Positions 9,004 to 18,619 of a DNA stretch of 64,000 bases are shown here, piece by piece. The DNA is taken from positions 9,227-73,226 of the forward strand of contig CAYTOA010000017.1 in NCBI GenBank assembly GCA_964439265.1, read 5' to 3'. Source of the stretch: JAGVPT01 sp964439265 (GTDB lineage Bacteria > Bacteroidota > Ignavibacteria > UBA10030 > UBA8401). Position 1 is the first letter of the stretch. Each line of letters starts with the position of its first letter. Under the pieces are notes generated by a model. The model was not told where the DNA came from and searched no databases. It saw only the letters and a list, made by a program, of their open reading frames with translations. A program made the translations under genes and the position numbers.

Positions 9004-11823
9004 TCACCGCACTTCTATCGTGACTTCTTTCCCTTTGTATTTGACAACCGTATCGAATCGATCTGCGACGTTCAGCCCCGTTCCATGGTCGCGTCCCACG
9101 AGTACAACGTTTATGATCCGCTCTTTCAGCATGCCCGGAAATTCACCTTTGCGGTCCGCGATAGTAAGCTGACTTTTGGCATCGTTCCATGTGAATTCGA
9201 TGGTTGAGTAGATTCCCTTTTCGTAATTGTAGTTGTCGTTCTCATCTTCGTAGAGAGTGAAACGGCCATCGGCGCCCGGATAAATGCGCAGCTCGATCGG
9301 ATCCGCGGGCTTTTCTGTGGAGTATTGCAGGAACGGCCCCATCGGGACAATCGATCCGGCTTTCACAAATAACGGAATCTTGTCGATAGGAGCATCGGCC
9401 TTCACCGTTGCCCCTCCTTTGAGAGTATGTCCAGTCCAGAAATCAATCCACCCGTTTTGATCGGGTAAATACACTTCCCTGGTTTCTTCTCTCTTCTCTT
9501 TCACTTTCTCTTTGGCGAAGATCGAGGGAGTTTTCCAGAAGAGGCGCATCTTTGCAGCGCCCGTCGATTTGTTTTCGGTTTCGACGACAAAACGGTATTC
9601 TTTTCCCGCAGCCAATTCCACCGCTTCGGAGTACTGCTCAACGCTCGTATATACCATCCGCAACGTGTCGCCGTTCAGGATAATGCGTTTTGCGTCGTAG
9701 CCGATCAAGTGGAACTGATGCTTCCCGGTTTCTTTCGGAACAAGCTTTCCGGTCCATTGGATCGCGTATGTAGAATCAGTTGCATAGTCGGGACGCCCGG
9801 TGTACCAAACCAGATCGATGTTGGGGTCTATCGTATCCCTGCTCAAATTTTTTCGAGCGGCATCTCTATAATATTTCGCGCGCAACCCCGGTTTGCCGTC
9901 GTTCGTCGTAAAATATTCCGTTCCCATCAGCACGCTCGATTCTGGAGGACGGTGATACATGTATTCGGTCACCGGGCACACCATGATCGCAGGGCCGAAC
10001 ATGAACTGGTCGTCAATGGAATAGGTTTTCTTATCGCCGGCGAAATCCATTGGAAGCCCGCGCATCATGGTGTAGTCCTTGTTCGTCACCATCCACGCGA
10101 GCGAATAAATATACGGCATGAGACGGTAGCGGAGGTTGTCCGCCTTCAGGATCGGCTCGGTAAAATCGCCCATCTCCCATATCTCACGCGGAGTTTCTGA
10201 ACCGTGCGAACGGAAGATCGGAGCGAAGGCGCCGAACTGGAACATCCGCGTGTACAATTCCTGATAGGCCGGATCTTTTCCGCCTTCCATGAAGACGCCG
10301 CCGTATGCGCCGAGCACGAATCCGCCGATGTCGAATGTCCAGTAAGGAATTCCAGACATGCAATGATTGATGCCGGCCGAGATTTGCTTGCGGTAGATGT
10401 CCCAGCTCGCGCCGATATCGCCCGTCCACGTCGTCGCTGCGTTCCGCTGCTGGCCCGCGAACATCGATCGCGTCAGGATGTAGGCGCGGCGGTCCGACGT
10501 CTGCTCACGCCAGTTCTTGTACACGTCCGATGTCATTGCCAACGGGAATGCATTGAGGTAGCGCGCCCATGAGCCGCGGAAATTCCTTCCCATCTTTTTT
10601 AGTTCATACTCGCTCGACTCGGTCGTCATTGCGTTGACCACGTCAGGCTCCGAGGAATCGATCCACCAGCCGTCGAGGCCCTGCGAGTAAAGCCCACTGT
10701 CGAGATACCGGCAATAGAGCCGATTTGCCTCGGGGTTGTAGGCATCGTAGTATTTGAACCCTGCCCAGCCCACGGGCTTGTAGAGAAATCCGTGACGCTC
10801 CATATCGGCATAGACCGGAGTGTTTGGCCCCAATGCGGGCCAGATGGAAATGATGATATGAAAATTCATCGCATGGAGCCGGTCGCACATTTCTTTCGGA
10901 TTGGGATAAAGGGTCTTATCGAAAAACATCCCTCCCCAGTTTGCGGCGCCGTTCCAATAGTCCCAATCCTGAATGATATTGTCGATGGGCATTTTCAGCG
11001 CACGGTACTTTTCAGCAATGCCGAGAACCTCAGCCTGCGTGGAGTAGTGCTCCTTGCTTTGCCAGTAGCCGTACGCCCATTTTCCGTACATCGGCGCCTT
11101 TCCAGTGAGCTCACGGTATCCCGAAATAACTTCGTCGATATTGTTCCCCGATACAAAATAATAATCGATGTTGTTCCCGACGTCCGACCAGAGCGATGCT
11201 CCTCCGTCGTTGTCGTCGAATACTGTTTTGGAATAATTGTCCCACAATATTCCGTAGTCTCTGGTCGAGACAAGAAACGGATTAGCATCCTCAGTATTGG
11301 ATTGTACCAGCACCACTTTCTTTCCGCGGTAGTTGAGCCACCCCGATTGGAATTGTCCGAGTCCGTAAATTCCCTCATCAGGCGTAAGTTGGAATTGCTG
11401 CTGAACGGTAAAGCCGGAATCGGAACTGTAAACAACGGGAGTGAAGGATGGCGTTCCCTTTTCCCGCAGGATGGAAACGTTGTCAGCATTCAGGAACTCA
11501 ATGCTGCCGTTTGCGGCGGAGACCCGTACTGAAAGTCTGCGCGATGTCAAAAGCACTGCAGTGCTTTCTTGTTTTACAGTGATCCCAAGATCGGGAATTG
11601 AGTCTTTGATCACCGCGAGACTAAACGTTGTACTCGTCCCGCCTGCACACCATTTTGTCACCCGCACAATATCTTCATCATAGAACTGAACCCTGACGTT
11701 GACGCCGCGAGTTTTCAACTCGGCTCCGCTATTGATCATGGTCACTTGCGCATGAGTCGCAGAGAATTGCATGCTTAACATGGAAAGCAACAGAGACACA
11801 CGGAAAATTCTATGATTTCTCAT
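9004..11823 (-). CDS. GH31 alpha-xylosidase/alpha-glucosidase with PA14 domain
   Basis: This is a secreted retaining alpha-glycosidase, 939 residues from the ATG at 11823, which opens a clean signal peptide (MRNHRIFRVSLLLSMLSMQF, then SATHAQ). A longer open frame starts upstream but adds 44 residues that do not look like a signal sequence. The catalytic nucleophile is Asp389 in GWWIDSSEPD and the acid/base is Asp469 in TWTGDIGASWD. The motif YGKWAYGYWQSKEHY is typical of the YicI and xyloglucan alpha-xylosidase branch. A PA14 domain (about residues 640-770, starting GLRAKYYRDAARKN) is placed after the barrel. As I recall, secreted xyloglucan-specific GH31 enzymes carry such a PA14 domain, so alpha-xylosidase is favoured over alpha-glucosidase. 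Confidence 0.85.
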   Translation of the reverse strand: MRNHRIFRVSLLLSMLSMQFSATHAQVTMINSGAELKTRGVNVRVQFYDEDIVRVTKWCAGGTSTTFSLAVIKDSIPDLGITVKQESTAVLLTSRRLSVRVSAANGSIEFLNADNVSILREKGTPSFTPVVYSSDSGFTVQQQFQLTPDEGIYGLGQFQSGWLNYRGKKVVLVQSNTEDANPFLVSTRDYGILWDNYSKTVFDDNDGGASLWSDVGNNIDYYFVSGNNIDEVISGYRELTGKAPMYGKWAYGYWQSKEHYSTQAEVLGIAEKYRALKMPIDNIIQDWDYWNGAANWGGMFFDKTLYPNPKEMCDRLHAMNFHIIISIWPALGPNTPVYADMERHGFLYKPVGWAGFKYYDAYNPEANRLYCRYLDSGLYSQGLDGWWIDSSEPDVVNAMTTESSEYELKKMGRNFRGSWARYLNAFPLAMTSDVYKNWREQTSDRRAYILTRSMFAGQQRNAATTWTGDIGASWDIYRKQISAGINHCMSGIPYWTFDIGGFVLGAYGGVFMEGGKDPAYQELYTRMFQFGAFAPIFRSHGSETPREIWEMGDFTEPILKADNLRYRLMPYIYSLAWMVTNKDYTMMRGLPMDFAGDKKTYSIDDQFMFGPAIMVCPVTEYMYHRPPESSVLMGTEYFTTNDGKPGLRAKYYRDAARKNLSRDTIDPNIDLVWYTGRPDYATDSTYAIQWTGKLVPKETGKHQFHLIGYDAKRIILNGDTLRMVYTSVEQYSEAVELAAGKEYRFVVETENKSTGAAKMRLFWKTPSIFAKEKVKEKREETREVYLPDQNGWIDFWTGHTLKGGATVKADAPIDKIPLFVKAGSIVPMGPFLQYSTEKPADPIELRIYPGADGRFTLYEDENDNYNYEKGIYSTIEFTWNDAKSQLTIADRKGEFPGMLKERIINVVLVGRDHGTGLNVADRFDTVVKYKGKEVTIEVR

Positions 11824-12035
11824 TTGAACGGCCAATACATTAAATGTGTTGTCGTACGATGCGTGATAAATACTTCTGAGTGTGTAAGAGAAAGCTGTGC
11901 TGGTCTTTTTGGTTATCCTTGCTAAATGTTCAGGCAGCATGGACGCCGGGCACAAACCTTACGAAGGTTTTCATTGAAAAGCAAGACGATATTGGGATTC
12001 AGCATTCGGGAGGCTCCCACTTGCGGCAAACGAAC

Positions 12036-12782
12036 TTACAGCTTCCGTATCCGGTCAACGTATCCGCGGCTTACGACAAGTTCCGTACCGGACTTGTCGT
12101 TCAGCCGAACTTTGTACTTCCCGCCAAACCATTTCGCCATCTCTCGAATGAAATTGACGTTGACGATCGCCGAACGGTGAACACGGACAAATGTCAGTTT
12201 GTCCAGCTTCTCTTCCAACTCCGCAAGCGTCGGCTCGACGATATGTTCATGGTCAACGGTATGAAGAAATGTATACTTATCCTTTGCTTCGAAGTAGGTA
12301 ATGTTGCCGGTATCGATAAGAAGGATCTTGTCGCCGGATTTTACCTGTAATCGTTTAAGGGGAGGCGAAGCCAGTTGTGAGAGGAGCCGTCCGACGTTCT
12401 CGTCGAACTGGGGCGTGGAAGAGGCGCACATCCTCCTTAGTTTCTCAACGGCTTTCTCCAGGCGTTTCTGCTCGATCGGCTTGAGAAGATAATCGACGGA
12501 GTTTTCTTCGAATGCCTTCAGGGCATATTCATCGTATGCCGTGGTGAATACGATGAATGGCTTGAACCGCAAGCGCCGGACCACCTCGAACCCGTCAAAG
12601 CCGGGCATCTGCACGTCGAGGAAAATGAGGTCGGGATGGAGCGACTCGATCTTGTTTACGGCATCCTGCCCGTTCTCTCCTTCACCCACGATCTCCAGCT
12701 CTTTTTCATAACTCAGAAGCATTTTACGAAGGCGTTTGCGGGCGAGTTCTTCGTCATCAACAACAATTGCCCGAAGATGCAT
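12036..12782 (-). CDS. LytTR-family response regulator
   Basis: This is a 248-residue regulator. Residues 1-120 are a receiver domain with acidic pair Asp9/Asp10 (VVDDEE), phosphoacceptor Asp56 in IFLDVQMPG and the conserved Lys in YLLKPIE. Residues about 145-248 are a LytTR DNA-binding domain (ITYFEAKDKYTFLHT, FVRVHRSAIVNVNFI). It is the last gene of the seven-gene minus-strand operon and lies 9 bases after its kinase. LytTR regulators often act on nearby exporters or envelope genes, so the operon itself is a likely target. No binding site was identified. Confidence 0.9.
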   Translation of the reverse strand: MHLRAIVVDDEELARKRLRKMLLSYEKELEIVGEGENGQDAVNKIESLHPDLIFLDVQMPGFDGFEVVRRLRFKPFIVFTTAYDEYALKAFEENSVDYLLKPIEQKRLEKAVEKLRRMCASSTPQFDENVGRLLSQLASPPLKRLQVKSGDKILLIDTGNITYFEAKDKYTFLHTVDHEHIVEPTLAELEEKLDKLTFVRVHRSAIVNVNFIREMAKWFGGKYKVRLNDKSGTELVVSRGYVDRIRKL

Positions 12783-12791
12783 TGTTGGCCC

Positions 12792-13826
12792 TTATGAAAG
12801 TGGGATCGTGATCAAAAAATGAGTGCGTCCATCCGGCACTAATCGCAGGGAGGACGATGCGCCGTACCGCAGCTGCAAACGCTCTTCGACGCTCCTCAAA
12901 CCGAAACCGCTCCCGTCGCCTTTGTCGTTCATTCCCTTTCCATTGTCAATCACCGAAATTTGGCAGGTTTTTTCGAACTTTCTGACCTCAACAGTGATTG
13001 TTCCGCCGCGGACCTCTGTCGCGATGCCATGCTTAATGCTGTTTTCCACCAGAGGCTGGATAATCAGCGCCGGTATCATAAAATCCCTGACAGCATCATC
13101 ACATGTAATCTCATATTCAAGCCGTTCTCCGAAGCGCACTTTTTCGATTTCGAGATACGTGCGCACGATATCGAGCTCTTCGGCAACGCTGACTGAATTT
13201 TTTTCGGCGCTCTTGAGGGTATAACGAAACAGTTCCGACAATTTCTCTACGGTTGACTCTGCCGCCTTCGGATTTTCCGATATGAGGCTTGCGATAGAAT
13301 TGAGCGTGTTGAAAAGAAAATGAGGATTGATCTTCGCCTGTAAAGCCTGGAGTTCAGCTTCCATTTTTGTCCGTGTGAGCCGCTCCTCGTTCAGTTCCTT
13401 TTCTTTTAATTGTGCGGCCATTCGCTTGACATTGGCCCTGAGCGTAAAATAAATTACCGCAATCGTACCGAAGAGAGCTGAAAAGACAAAGTTCAACGAA
13501 AGAAGCGGGAGTTGATCGTTCAGCCTAAAGCGGTACCCAACTGTCACTATTAAGATGACGATTCCAACCTCCGAGCCGACAAGCCCTCCAAAGAGGAACA
13601 AGAAGAAGTAGAGCGAGCCACGCATGATCTTTCCAAATTTTGCGACGCGCTGCGAAAAGAACACCATGAGAAAATGAATCGAGTATCCGATGCTCATCGA
13701 AAAAATAAACGTGCTGTATAACTCGCCGGCCCAATGCTTGGGGTTGTTGTAAATGAACCCGGCGGCAATGATCGCCGTGATGATGAGGCAGAAATAGAAG
13801 GTGCGGAGCAGGTCGTGTTTCTTCAT
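12792..13826 (-). CDS. LytS/YehU-type sensor histidine kinase
   Basis: This 344-residue membrane kinase has about four N-terminal transmembrane helices (residues 8-130), a short coiled segment (KEKELNEERLTRTKMEAELQ), the His_kinase domain with the phosphoaccepting histidine in INPHFLFNTLNS (His169), and a HATPase domain with NSIKHGI and DNGKGMNDKGDGSGFGL. No separate periplasmic sensor domain is visible, so the signal is probably sensed in or at the membrane. Its ATG overlaps the stop of the barrel gene (ATGA at 13823-13826), which indicates translational coupling. Its partner is the LytTR regulator just downstream. Confidence 0.9.
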   Translation of the reverse strand: MKKHDLLRTFYFCLIITAIIAAGFIYNNPKHWAGELYSTFIFSMSIGYSIHFLMVFFSQRVAKFGKIMRGSLYFFLFLFGGLVGSEVGIVILIVTVGYRFRLNDQLPLLSLNFVFSALFGTIAVIYFTLRANVKRMAAQLKEKELNEERLTRTKMEAELQALQAKINPHFLFNTLNSIASLISENPKAAESTVEKLSELFRYTLKSAEKNSVSVAEELDIVRTYLEIEKVRFGERLEYEITCDDAVRDFMIPALIIQPLVENSIKHGIATEVRGGTITVEVRKFEKTCQISVIDNGKGMNDKGDGSGFGLRSVEERLQLRYGASSSLRLVPDGRTHFLITIPLS

Positions 13827-15106
13827 AATTGAAACTGGATTCCGAGGTTGGTGCTGTTCTTCGTGAAAAGTACGCCGTACTCCGATTCACTGCTTCCGAG
13901 GAATGCCGTGAATCGGCCGTACATCGAGAAGAATTCCGATATCCTGTATGAAACTGTCGGTACGAGAACGGTGCTTGCATCGTCTCCGTTCATCAGCTGG
14001 ATGAATTCAAAGCTCCAACTGCCGGCGGAATAATATTCGCGGGCAAAGAGATAATCTCTCATCGTTCCGCGTGGAGAAAGTGTCTGGAGCGCCCAGAGAA
14101 GATTGTTTCGGGACGGCGCGATCAATTCCGGCGGAACCGGGATCGAACCTTGTTGAATGCCGTTCTGGAATTTAACAAACTTCATCCACTGATTCCATTC
14201 CGATCTGCTTAAACCTTCCATGTTCCGATAGTATTCGAAGGCTATATTGAGTCCGTTCTCGAATGTGTATTGTTCTCCAAGAAGGAGTTTGTAAAAGATC
14301 TCGTTCGAGCTGCTGAATTGTGCCGTGTACGGGTACGTAGAAAATAGCTGGTTCGGATTATCGGAAAATAGAATTTCATGATACAGGGCCGGGGAGCCAT
14401 GCTTGGCAAGGAATTCCCCGTGCAGCTCGAGGTTCTCGCCGACGACGTACGACCAGTTTGTTCCCGCTTCCAGCCGGTCTCCCTGCCTGTAGTGGAGTAT
14501 TCCTGAAAGATCGAGGCCGCTGAGAAATGTATTCGCTCGCAGCGCATAGTCGTGCATGCCCCAGTGGAAGACTCCTGATTGAACCTGCGCGTCATTAAGG
14601 TAGACGAACGTGAGCGAGCTCTTGCCGAAGAACGCGTTCATAGAGATGAGCGTCCGCCCGACATTCCCGCCGAGCCGGTCTGTCGGATCGGAGGGAGAGC
14701 GCTGGGGTTCGACCACACCGGTAGGATTGAAGGCATAGCCCGGCCCCCATTTTAGAATTTTTCTCCCTACGGTCACATCCAGATTATCCGAAAGAGAAAG
14801 GTCGTACGAAAGCTCCTTGATGGCGTAATTGTATTCGGGCGCGGTGAGGTTATTCGAAAGAGCGCTGACGTTCAGCGACGTCGACAACCCGCCGTAGCCC
14901 AGATAGAGGTTCGATACCGCCTCGTTTCCCTGGACGGGCTGAGGCAGGACAAGGTTTTGATAATTGATTGGAGTCGTGAGATTGAGTTTCGATAGAGTCC
15001 CTTCATCGAGGATTGAAAACCGGTATTCGACCCCTTGCGCACCTGCTTCCAGGTTCACAAAGAATACGGCTGCGATGATCAGAAATATTTTTGCCGGCGA
15101 ACTCAC
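13823..15106 (-). CDS. Outer-membrane beta-barrel protein, DUF1302-like, function unknown
   Basis: This is a 427-residue protein with a signal peptide (ending LEAGAQ), alternating beta-strand pattern throughout, and a terminal GIQFQL typical of a barrel's last strand. The segment VGRKILKWGPGYAFNPTGVV recalls the conserved block of DUF1302-type barrels that in Proteobacteria sit beside LolA-like DUF1329 proteins; this is a resemblance, not a proven assignment. The start is a GTG at 15106 overlapping the LolA-like gene's TGA (GTGA). It is probably the outer-membrane component of an envelope transport path served by the ABC genes upstream. Confidence 0.65.
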   Translation of the reverse strand: MSSPAKIFLIIAAVFFVNLEAGAQGVEYRFSILDEGTLSKLNLTTPINYQNLVLPQPVQGNEAVSNLYLGYGGLSTSLNVSALSNNLTAPEYNYAIKELSYDLSLSDNLDVTVGRKILKWGPGYAFNPTGVVEPQRSPSDPTDRLGGNVGRTLISMNAFFGKSSLTFVYLNDAQVQSGVFHWGMHDYALRANTFLSGLDLSGILHYRQGDRLEAGTNWSYVVGENLELHGEFLAKHGSPALYHEILFSDNPNQLFSTYPYTAQFSSSNEIFYKLLLGEQYTFENGLNIAFEYYRNMEGLSRSEWNQWMKFVKFQNGIQQGSIPVPPELIAPSRNNLLWALQTLSPRGTMRDYLFAREYYSAGSWSFEFIQLMNGDDASTVLVPTVSYRISEFFSMYGRFTAFLGSSESEYGVLFTKNSTNLGIQFQL

Positions 15107-15855
15107 CGCAGTTTCTCCAGATAGTCCTTGTTAAAATATTTTGCCGGCATTTCTTTTTCGGCGTACGACGCGTATTTCATTACCGTCGTCCTGCCGTCAC
15201 GAAGCCTGTCGGTGATGGTCATTTGGGAAAGGAGTGTCTTGCCCCCAGCCGGTTCGTAGCGGTCGAAGGAAATTGATTTGTAGTGCTTGCCCGAAAGGAG
15301 GTAAATCTCGGCTTTTCTTGGGCGCTTTGACTCCTTCTCTACCCAATATTCAATTCTCTTATACGTTGCTCCGTCTCGTTTTGCTGTTAATTCCAGCAGG
15401 TAGCAGCGGACGCCGTCAACAGATTCCTCCCGCACCAACGTTGCCGCATAATCTTCGGCATAACGAGTGCGGGCGACGTCGCCGTTCGACGCGTTTCCCA
15501 TCAGCCGCTGGAGCGGCGTGATGCGAATCGGTTTGCGGGTGTTCGGCATGTAGATCCACATATCGTCTTCGACCATCAGGAGGTACTCTCCTTTGACGTC
15601 GGCATTCATGAACTTCACGAGGGTCTTGTCCATCCCCTTGATGCTCACTTCGAAGAGCCCTTCTTCTTTCAACTCATTGTCTTCATAATTGAGTATCGTG
15701 GTCGTGACAGCGTAGGAGGTCCAGCCGTTCCGATTCTGGTCAGAGAGCCGCAGGATTTCATCTCCGGTGAGCTTGGCATTCTCCTGACCGTGCAGCGTCG
15801 CCAGGCTCGCGGTCGTGAAGAGTGCAACGATAATCATTTTCGACAGCTTGTTCAT
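15103..15855 (-). CDS. LolA-like outer-membrane lipoprotein-sorting family protein
   Basis: This is a 250-residue periplasmic protein with a signal peptide (ending LATLHGQ) and a half-open beta-barrel type sequence. Characteristic segments are LLMVEDDMWIYMPNTRKPIR, MGNASNGDVARTRYAEDY and VRCYLLELTAKRDGATYKRI. This is the pattern of the LolA-like group (DUF4292/DUF1329-related) that is paired with exporters rather than being the housekeeping LolA. It probably carries a lipid or other hydrophobic cargo across the periplasm. AGGAG precedes the ATG. It lies 17 bases after the permease gene and overlaps the barrel gene by 4 bases. Confidence 0.82.
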   Translation of the reverse strand: MNKLSKMIIVALFTTASLATLHGQENAKLTGDEILRLSDQNRNGWTSYAVTTTILNYEDNELKEEGLFEVSIKGMDKTLVKFMNADVKGEYLLMVEDDMWIYMPNTRKPIRITPLQRLMGNASNGDVARTRYAEDYAATLVREESVDGVRCYLLELTAKRDGATYKRIEYWVEKESKRPRKAEIYLLSGKHYKSISFDRYEPAGGKTLLSQMTITDRLRDGRTTVMKYASYAEKEMPAKYFNKDYLEKLR

Positions 15856-15872
15856 CCTATTCTCCTTTTAGA

Positions 15873-17099
15873 TCAAACATGTCCGAGTGCATCGACAATT
15901 TTCAAACGTGATGCTTTGTACGCCGGAAAAATAGTCGCGATAACTGTGGTCACGGTAATAAGAAAGAAAACACCGACAAATACCGATGGAACTAGGTCGA
16001 CGATGAGAGGGTATCCCCGTGTGCTCCCAGGAGGAGCCGGCATGAGGATTCCCGAAGCATTGATCAACAGCGCAAACAGGAGGGCAACGACAAGCCCTAT
16101 GCCTCCGCCCGATACACCGACGATCAAGCCTTCATAAAGAAAATTCGTCATGAGCCGCCGCGGGGATGTCCCGACAGCAAGCTGCGTCCCGATTTCCCTT
16201 GTCCGCTCAAAAATGGACATCATCATGGTGTTTGAACTGCTCAGCACCACGATAACAAAGATGATGACGCCGAGGAAACCGAAGATCGCATTGTACAGCC
16301 GAACGACGGCATTGTAGAATGTTGCCATATCGAACCAGCGTTTTGCTTTGATCCCCGGAAGCATCTGCTCGAGCCGTGAAGCAATCTCCTCGGTCTTGTC
16401 CGTTTCGTCAAGCACGACGACGAGTTTGGAGACTTTCTCAGAATTCAGAAGCAATTGAGCAGTCGGCAGGTTTACCATCAATGCGCGTTCATCGTATTCC
16501 GGAACGCCGGTCGAATAGATGCCGGCGACCTTAACGTCCATCGCATTCAACGCCCCCTTCGAGGTCGTCGTCATCAACGTAAGGTAATCGCCGATCTTCG
16601 CCTTCATCGATTTTGCCAGCCCCCGCGCAAGGATCACTTCATTTTCCTGTGCATTGGCTGGATTTTCGCCGAGAAATTTTCCGGTATCGACGGCGAGTGC
16701 AAACCCGGCAAGTTTCGTTTCTTTCTCAGGCTCTACGCCGCGCCCGAGAAATGCCGCTGATTTATCGCCGTTGGAAATCAATCCCATAAATTCGACCCGC
16801 GCCATGGTGAAACGGACATGGTCGAGGACGAGGACTTTCCTCTTCAGAGCATCAACGCTGTCAATGCCGAGTTCGAGCGGCCGTTCCTCTTCGCGCAGCA
16901 GGGCTTCGGCATTGAATAGCTGGATGTGTCCCAACTGTCCCCGGATCGTCGATTCGCTCAATCCCCTGAACGAAAACGAAATAAATCCGCCTGCAAGGAT
17001 CAACGCCGTCGCTCCGAACACGAGTACTAGTCCGGTGATGATCGTCCTGCGGCGGTTCCGGAAAACATTTTTTGTTGCTAACTTGATGAATTTGAACAT
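15873..17099 (-). CDS. ABC transporter permease, FtsX/LolE/MacB type
   Basis: This 408-residue inner-membrane protein has the MacB/LolCE layout: one N-terminal helix (about residues 20-45), a large periplasmic domain (about 45-270), then three C-terminal helices in an FtsX domain (IFGFLGVIIFVIVVLSSSNT, EIGTQLAVGTSPRRL, LVVALLFALLINASG). Such permeases use ATP hydrolysis in the cytoplasm to push substrates in the periplasm or extract them from the membrane, rather than passing them through a channel. GGAG precedes the ATG. It is encoded next to its ATPase and the LolA-like carrier. Confidence 0.9.
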   Translation of the reverse strand: MFKFIKLATKNVFRNRRRTIITGLVLVFGATALILAGGFISFSFRGLSESTIRGQLGHIQLFNAEALLREEERPLELGIDSVDALKRKVLVLDHVRFTMARVEFMGLISNGDKSAAFLGRGVEPEKETKLAGFALAVDTGKFLGENPANAQENEVILARGLAKSMKAKIGDYLTLMTTTSKGALNAMDVKVAGIYSTGVPEYDERALMVNLPTAQLLLNSEKVSKLVVVLDETDKTEEIASRLEQMLPGIKAKRWFDMATFYNAVVRLYNAIFGFLGVIIFVIVVLSSSNTMMMSIFERTREIGTQLAVGTSPRRLMTNFLYEGLIVGVSGGGIGLVVALLFALLINASGILMPAPPGSTRGYPLIVDLVPSVFVGVFFLITVTTVIATIFPAYKASRLKIVDALGHV

Positions 17100-17119
17100 A
17101 CGCCGTTCTCCTATGTGCG

Positions 17120-17803
17120 CTATTGTTGGCCGTTGACCATCATTCCGTCATGAAGCTTGACGACTCTTTTTGCATATTTTAAGACCAGAGGGTCGTGGGT
17201 GGAAAAGAGGAATGTAACTTTTTCTTCCTCGTTGAGCGTCCGCATCAGGTCGAGTATTTCGGATGCAGTACCCGAATCGATGTTCGCTGTCGGTTCGTCC
17301 GCAAGAACGATCCTGGGACTGTTGACGAGCGCCCGTGCGATAGCAACGCGCTGCCGCTGTCCGCCGGAGAGTTCATTCGGCTTATGATCGCGCTGTTCCC
17401 AGAGTTTCACATCCTTCAAAGCGCGCTCTACTCGTTCATTCCGTACCGACGCCGACTTTTTTGTAAGCAGCAGAGGATATTCAACATTCTCATACGCCGT
17501 GAGAACCGGGATAAGATTGAATGTCTGAAATATGAACCCTAATTTTTCAAGACGGATACGATGAAGGTTTGTCAATCCGTTATACTTCACCTCCGACCCT
17601 TCAAGGAAGACCTGGCCTGACGTCGGCGAATCGAGGAGGCCGAGGATATTCAGCAGCGTTGTCTTTCCGCTTCCGGACGGCCCGGAGATAGAAGTGAATT
17701 CACCTTCCTCTATCCCGAGCGTCACGCTCTGAAGCGCCGGTACTTCGGTCTTCCCGAGCGTGTACGTTTTCGAAAGGGTGCTGGCGCGAACGAGTGATTC
17801 CAT
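17120..17803 (-). CDS. ABC transporter ATP-binding protein, LolD/MacB type
   Basis: The Walker A motif GPSGSGKTT, signature LSGGQRQRVAIARAL and Walker B IVLADEPTAN are complete, followed by the switch histidine in LFSTHDP. Its length, 227 residues, is that of LolD/FtsE-type ATPases. Two in-frame ATGs exist, at 17809 and 17803; the GGAG upstream gives better spacing to the second, so 17803 is used. It energises the FtsX-type permease encoded 20 bases downstream. Confidence 0.9.
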   Translation of the reverse strand: MESLVRASTLSKTYTLGKTEVPALQSVTLGIEEGEFTSISGPSGSGKTTLLNILGLLDSPTSGQVFLEGSEVKYNGLTNLHRIRLEKLGFIFQTFNLIPVLTAYENVEYPLLLTKKSASVRNERVERALKDVKLWEQRDHKPNELSGGQRQRVAIARALVNSPRIVLADEPTANIDSGTASEILDLMRTLNEEEKVTFLFSTHDPLVLKYAKRVVKLHDGMMVNGQQ

Positions 17804-17824
17804 TATCATGCTCTCCGGTTTATA

Positions 17825-18475
17825 TTAGGAAATCTTCTTCAGTTCATTTTCGGCCTTCTTCGCCGTTTCGGAATTCGGGTCGGCTGAGACCGCTTTCTGT
17901 AAAAGCTCTTTTGCTTTGGCTGCTTGGCCGTCATTATTGTAGGCGATCCCAGCCCAGCAATAAATGGTCGATTGCAGATGCAGGTTGTAGCCGGCAAACT
18001 TCGAGTCGTTCATCAAATATTCGAAATCTTTGAGCGCGATGGGGAGCCTCCTGAACATCGACGGCAGGTTGACGCTGTTGATCGCCCGCACAAGCCGCAC
18101 CGAGACGTTGTCCGGAGCGAGGTCTACGGCTTTGTCCATTTCATCGACTCCTTTGTCGACATCTTTCATTTTTGTGAAGGGCCACCAAGCGTCGCGCGCG
18201 CGAAGTGTCCAGAGACTTCCGCGGTACACCAGCGCGACGGCGTTTGACGGGTCGAGCTGGAGGACCTTGTCGAAGCAGGTGAATCCTTTGTCAACGGCAT
18301 CATCGTTTCCCGCAACGCCCTGGTCATGGTAGATTCTTCCAAGCTTCATGAGTGTTTCGACGTCGTTCGGTTTTTGAGCGAGAATCCCTTCAAGGTCTTT
18401 TGCGTTGTCCTGGGCGCGTGAGATCCCTGTCAGAGAGAAAACGAGGAACACAATTGTCAACATTTTCTGAATCAT
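17825..18475 (-). CDS. TPR-repeat periplasmic protein, first gene of the ABC operon
   Basis: This is a 216-residue protein from the ATG at 18475, which has a strong GGAGGG site upstream and opens a signal peptide (MIQKMLTIVFLVFSLTGISR, then AQ). The rest consists of tetratricopeptide-type helices (TLMKLGRIYHDQGVAGNDDA, AVALVYRGSLWTLRARDAWW, GQAAKAKELLQKAVSADPNS). It probably scaffolds protein contacts in the periplasm. It lies 16-22 bases before the ATPase gene, so it leads the operon. The specific partner is not visible from sequence. Confidence 0.8.
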   Translation of the reverse strand: MIQKMLTIVFLVFSLTGISRAQDNAKDLEGILAQKPNDVETLMKLGRIYHDQGVAGNDDAVDKGFTCFDKVLQLDPSNAVALVYRGSLWTLRARDAWWPFTKMKDVDKGVDEMDKAVDLAPDNVSVRLVRAINSVNLPSMFRRLPIALKDFEYLMNDSKFAGYNLHLQSTIYCWAGIAYNNDGQAAKAKELLQKAVSADPNSETAKKAENELKKIS

Positions 18476-18619
18476 GGTACCCTCCGAATGTGTGGTATTT
18501 ACGAGTGTAATTACAGTGTCCAAGATAATGCATGCATTCAGAAATACTGAGAGAATTCCGATGAGTTGACAATAGAGAGGGATGAAGCGCAGAAAAGAGA
18601 GAGTGGGAGGTGAGCCATT

